Assembly: GCF_000619925.1 (NCBI RefSeq)
Contig: NZ_JHVB01000012.1
Coordinates: 34,107 to 98,106, forward strand
Reading direction: 5' to 3'
DNA: 64,000 nucleotides
DNA from: Treponema sp. C6A8
GTDB lineage: Bacteria; Spirochaetota; Spirochaetia; Treponematales; Treponemataceae
Position numbers and translations under genes: made by a program
Notes under the pieces: model-generated
What the model saw: the letters and a program-made list of their open reading frames with translations, nothing else
The model's database searches: none
What the model was told of the DNA's origin: nothing
Shown here: in pieces, positions 61,162 to 64,000 of the stretch
How the letters are laid out: each line of letters opens with the position of its first letter
How positions within the stretch are numbered: position 1 is the first letter of the stretch

Positions 61162-61252
61162 TAGCCACAGATAAACACAGATACACACAGATACACACAG
61201 ATAGGAAGCAGATAAAAAACATCTGTGTAAATCTGTGTCCCATCTGTGGCTA
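61162..61252. repeat. long imperfect inverted repeat of CACAGAT units
   Basis: The left side has four 10-bp units starting CACAGATA (from 61165). The right side has the complement, ATCTGTGT/ATCTGTGG (61221-61252). The outer ends TAGCCACAGAT and ATCTGTGGCTA pair perfectly, so the whole spacer folds into one long hairpin. Similar CACAGAT/ATCTGTG sequences are scattered in many bacterial genomes. It separates the ABC pair from the MMPL gene. Confidence 0.75.
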
Positions 61253-61271
61253 ATCATATGGGAGATATCTT

Positions 61272-63623
61272 ATGAAAGTAAAAAAGATTAACGACTGGTT
61301 TGAAAAGTTCGGACGTTTTGAAGTCAGGCACCGCTGGCTTTTTCTGATTTGTCTTATTCTTGTTTCTGTCATCGGAAGCATGGGACTTTCCCGTCTTAAG
61401 CTTGATAACGGAGAAGAAGACTGGTTTGATGACTGGGAGACCACAAAACAGAATCAGGATCATTTTGAAGACATTTTCGGCTCGACAGACAGCGTGCTTG
61501 CCCACATCAAGGCGGAGGATGTATTTGCTCCCGAGGTTCTTACGATGATTAAAGAGCTTGGTGACGACCTTTTGAAAAATGTCCCTTATGCAAAAAGCAT
61601 CACTTCTCTTATGGAGCTTTCTATCCCGATTGGCGGGGAAGACAGCATAGAAGTTACCAGCCCCTTTAAGGACGGATTGCCTTCTGACCCGCAGGAGCTT
61701 GCACAAAAGAAGGCATTTATCTTAAGCCGCGAGTCGCTTTTGAATACTCTTGTCAGTGATGACGCTACAGAAACCTGGCTTATCGTAAATCTGGAGCATT
61801 ATTCAGAAAATATGACAGATGCAATGGTAAAAATTGCGCCTCCTGCCATGAAGATTTTCAATGACCCCAAGTATAAATCAGCTGAATGGGAAATCCGCCC
61901 GGCGGGAATGAGCTACACAGAGTTCGAAGAAGAAGCGGTAACAATGAATCAGCTTGTCAGCCGCATTTCAATCGGTTTTTTAGTAATGCTTGTCTGCCTT
62001 ATAATTTTTATCCGTTCCATGAGGGGAATTGTCGTTCCTTCAATTTCTACTGTTGGCGCTCTTACAACAACGCTTGGTTTTTCCGGCTGGATGGGAATTA
62101 AGGGCAACAACTCCATGATTATGATTACAGTCCTTCTTTCCATGGCACTTGCAGTCGGGTATTCGGTTCACTACATCAACAGTTTTAAGATGTACTTCCG
62201 AAAAACCGGTAAACGAAAGGAATCTATTGTAATGGGCGTTCGGGATTCCGACTGGGCTCTCTTCTTTACGGTAATCACGACAATGGCTGGTATGCTTTCC
62301 TTCCTTGCTGCCGGAATCAAGCCTATGCGCTGGGTAGGAGGAATTACAGCCGCTACGGTTTTTGCAGTTTTTGCCTATATCATAATTCTTCTTCCGGTTC
62401 TCTACAGTTTTGGAAAAGACAAGGCACCTGATCCTGATTTTGTTCAGGCACAGGGGGCTACAAAATCTGACCTTCAGGTGGAAGCAATGGGAAAGGCAAT
62501 CCTCAATAAAAAATGGCTGACTGTGATTGTTACAGCCATCGTTGCCGCGGCAGTTATTCCGGGCATTTTCAAAATCAAGGTAAATATGAATTATTCTGAT
62601 ATGATGGGCGAGCGTACTCCTTACATCAAGCGTCTTCTGGAAATCACAAGAAGTCAGCTTGGAAGTCAGTATGATTACGAAGTTCTTATAGAATATGCCG
62701 ATGAAGATGCCATCAAAAATCCGGACCTGCTCAAAAAAATGGATATTCTGGCGGACAGAATCGGAACTTTGAGTCAGACAAAGGTTTCCAACGGAAAGCC
62801 GCGAGTTTCTTCGGTAACAAAAATTATTAAGGAAATGAACCGCACTTTAAATGAGGATAAGGCTGACGCTTATATTATTCCTGATGATCAGGATTTGGTT
62901 TCGCAGATTATGTTCCTTTATGAAATTTCCGGCGGAACGGATTTGTATGATTATATCAGCGATGATTTTAGGGCGGCATATCTTAAGGTTGAACTTGCAG
63001 GCTACGACGGCGAAGAAATCGTAAAAAATCTTGCTGATGTAAAAAAATGGGTGGCTGAACTTTTCCCGGACGCTCAGAATGCTGGTGTAGTAGGTGAAGT
63101 CGTACAGTATGCCCAGATGAACGGAAAACTTGTTCGCGGTTCAATTAAGTCAATCGGAACTTCCCTTATTATAATTCTGGTTCTTCTTGTGCTTGCTTTT
63201 ACTTCGTTCAGGACTGGATTTATCGCAATGATTCCGAATGTGGTACCGATTATTCTGATTGGCGGTATTATGGGCTATGCCGGTGTAAACCTGGACATGA
63301 TTACTGCAATGATTATGCCTATGATCCTTGGTATTGCCGTAGACGACACAATCCACTTTACCAACCACATCAAATATCATTTTGAACTTACAGGCGATTA
63401 CCGAAGCGCAATAGAAAATTCATACCGCGAAATTGGAAAGACAATGATTATGACAACAATTATCCTCTGCGCTATGTTCGCGATTTTCCTTACAAGCACT
63501 ATGAATGTTCTTGTAAATATCGGCTGGCTTTCAATTGTTGGTCTTGGCAGCGCTCTGATTGCAGACTACACAATTACTCCGGTGCTGATTTACATAACTA
63601 AGCCTTTTGGAAATAAGAAATAG
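61272..63623 (+). CDS. MMPL/RND-family transporter
   Basis: 783 residues with two-fold internal symmetry. A membrane helix at about 17-38 is followed by a periplasmic loop, then five helices (about 230-390, SIGFLVMLVCLIIFIRSMRG ... GYSVHYINSFKM). The second half repeats this (helix at about 415-435, loop, helices about 625-780, with GIAVDDTIHFTNHIKYH). The D-D-T/H motif in the second half is typical of MMPL and hopanoid/lipid exporters. It uses proton motive force to move lipids or hydrophobic compounds. It could cooperate with the upstream methyltransferase and ABC pair. SD GGGAG. Confidence 0.9.
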   Translation: MKVKKINDWFEKFGRFEVRHRWLFLICLILVSVIGSMGLSRLKLDNGEEDWFDDWETTKQNQDHFEDIFGSTDSVLAHIKAEDVFAPEVLTMIKELGDDLLKNVPYAKSITSLMELSIPIGGEDSIEVTSPFKDGLPSDPQELAQKKAFILSRESLLNTLVSDDATETWLIVNLEHYSENMTDAMVKIAPPAMKIFNDPKYKSAEWEIRPAGMSYTEFEEEAVTMNQLVSRISIGFLVMLVCLIIFIRSMRGIVVPSISTVGALTTTLGFSGWMGIKGNNSMIMITVLLSMALAVGYSVHYINSFKMYFRKTGKRKESIVMGVRDSDWALFFTVITTMAGMLSFLAAGIKPMRWVGGITAATVFAVFAYIIILLPVLYSFGKDKAPDPDFVQAQGATKSDLQVEAMGKAILNKKWLTVIVTAIVAAAVIPGIFKIKVNMNYSDMMGERTPYIKRLLEITRSQLGSQYDYEVLIEYADEDAIKNPDLLKKMDILADRIGTLSQTKVSNGKPRVSSVTKIIKEMNRTLNEDKADAYIIPDDQDLVSQIMFLYEISGGTDLYDYISDDFRAAYLKVELAGYDGEEIVKNLADVKKWVAELFPDAQNAGVVGEVVQYAQMNGKLVRGSIKSIGTSLIIILVLLVLAFTSFRTGFIAMIPNVVPIILIGGIMGYAGVNLDMITAMIMPMILGIAVDDTIHFTNHIKYHFELTGDYRSAIENSYREIGKTMIMTTIILCAMFAIFLTSTMNVLVNIGWLSIVGLGSALIADYTITPVLIYITKPFGNKK

Positions 63624-63647
63624 CAAAAAAAACTGGTGAGCGAAAAC

Positions 63648-63677
63648 TGAAGTGCACCCCAATTATTGGACACTTTA
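63648..63677. repeat. terminal inverted repeat of an IS3-family element
   Basis: TGAAGTGCACCCCAATTATT and the following GGACACTTT match the typical ends of IS3/IS150-group elements. It lies just past the 3' end of the transposase frame. Confidence 0.75.
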
Positions 63678-63678
63678 A

Positions 63679-64000
63679 CTAGGCTGATTTTAAGGACTGA
63701 TTCCTGAATTGTAAAGGGGTCAGTCCTTTTAATTTAACCTTAATTCTCTTTTCGTTGTACCAAGACAAATATTCAACCAATTCTTTTTTGAAATCTTCAA
63801 CAGACTCAAACTCCTGTAAATATAAAAGTTCAGATTTTAATAAACCAAAGAAATTTTCCATTACCGAATTATCAAGACAGTTCCCTTTTCGGGACATACT
63901 CTGTCTAATTCCTTTTTCTTTCAAACGCCTCTGATAATCATACATCTGATACTGCCAGCCCTGATCTGAATGAAGAATTAGATTTGTCCCGTCAGGAATT
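63679..64000 (-). mobile_element. IS3-family transposase (orfB), C-terminal part, cut by window edge
   Basis: The frame is open from the window end to a TAG at 63679. The rve integrase part reads NLILHSDQGWQYQMYDYQRRLKEKG, then SMSRKGNCLDNSVMENFFGLLKSELL, supplying the second Asp (in HSDQG) and the final Glu (in ENFF) of the DDE triad. The C-terminus EYLSWYNEKRIKVKLKGLTPLQFR is typical of the IS150 group. The first Asp and the rest of the element lie outside. It inserted 25 bp after the MMPL stop codon. Confidence 0.93.

Noticed and set aside
61162..61210. Tandem CACAGATA units as a CRISPR array
   Set aside because: The period is only 10 bp, there are no unique spacers, and no cas genes are nearby.

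Overview
The window looks like a chromosomal segment of a motile, anaerobic spirochaete of the Treponema type. The supporting signs are moderate-to-low GC, many Sec/lipoprotein signal peptides with relaxed lipoboxes, three methyl-accepting chemotaxis proteins with near-identical C-termini, two c-di-GMP proteins, a fused PyrK-PyrD, and a family of SH3-domain lipoproteins. Coding density is high, no gene-free stretch exceeds 300 bases, and I found no rRNA, tRNA or CRISPR array.

Layout. 1-4.5 kb: a truncated iron-sulfur flavoprotein (NuoF-type 4Fe-4S domain joined to a GltD-like domain) and a two-gene unit of an unknown protein and an SH3/ankyrin lipoprotein. 4.6-8.6 kb: rpsU, a type IV prepilin peptidase, and a chemoreceptor followed by an orphan MglB-like sugar-binding lipoprotein. 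8.6-11.3 kb: a MetQ-MetN-MetI methionine importer whose MetQ is circularly permuted. 11.3-15.5 kb: an SH3 lipoprotein and a clostripain-like lipoprotein. 15.6-17.6 kb: a peroxide-stress operon (glutathione peroxidase, thioredoxin-reductase-like flavoprotein, OhrR) with an OhrR-type operator in its promoter. 17.6-32.3 kb: an HD-GYP phosphodiesterase, an SbcD/SbcC-like (YhaO/YhaN) pair, an M16C peptidase, a tyrosine phosphatase, a second chemoreceptor, a GH42 beta-galactosidase and a FUSC-type membrane protein. 32.3-42 kb: unknown membrane and secreted proteins, including a decayed tandem copy of an SH3 protein, a HAD phosphatase lipoprotein, a radical SAM protein, a DUF2156 protein and a Gfo/Idh oxidoreductase. 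42-47 kb: a third chemoreceptor, acylphosphatase and a GGDEF-EAL protein. 47.2-50.8 kb: a CbiK chelatase lipoprotein, a substrate-binding protein separated from it by a frameshift at an A10 run, and a FecCD permease. 50.9-63.6 kb: pyrKD, a DUF6110/P-type ATPase/HMA2 metal module, and a TetR-controlled cluster of methyltransferase, two ABC half-transporters and an MMPL/RND protein. 63.6-64 kb: the end of an IS3-family insertion sequence.

Main cross-window observations: (1) a circularly permuted MetQ; (2) a possible programmed frameshift joining CbiK to a binding protein; (3) four hairpins with an invariant 10-nt loop and covarying stems, three of them 16-18 nt upstream of a start codon; (4) a shared GTTAG-N6-CTAAC box in three promoters of the 50-57 kb region; (5) a shared 19-bp palindromic operator before metQ and cbiK; (6) ten genes with a -10 box 6-7 nt before the start codon and no Shine-Dalgarno, i.e. 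probable leaderless transcripts.

All assignments come from reading the sequence and from remembered family features. No database search was run.
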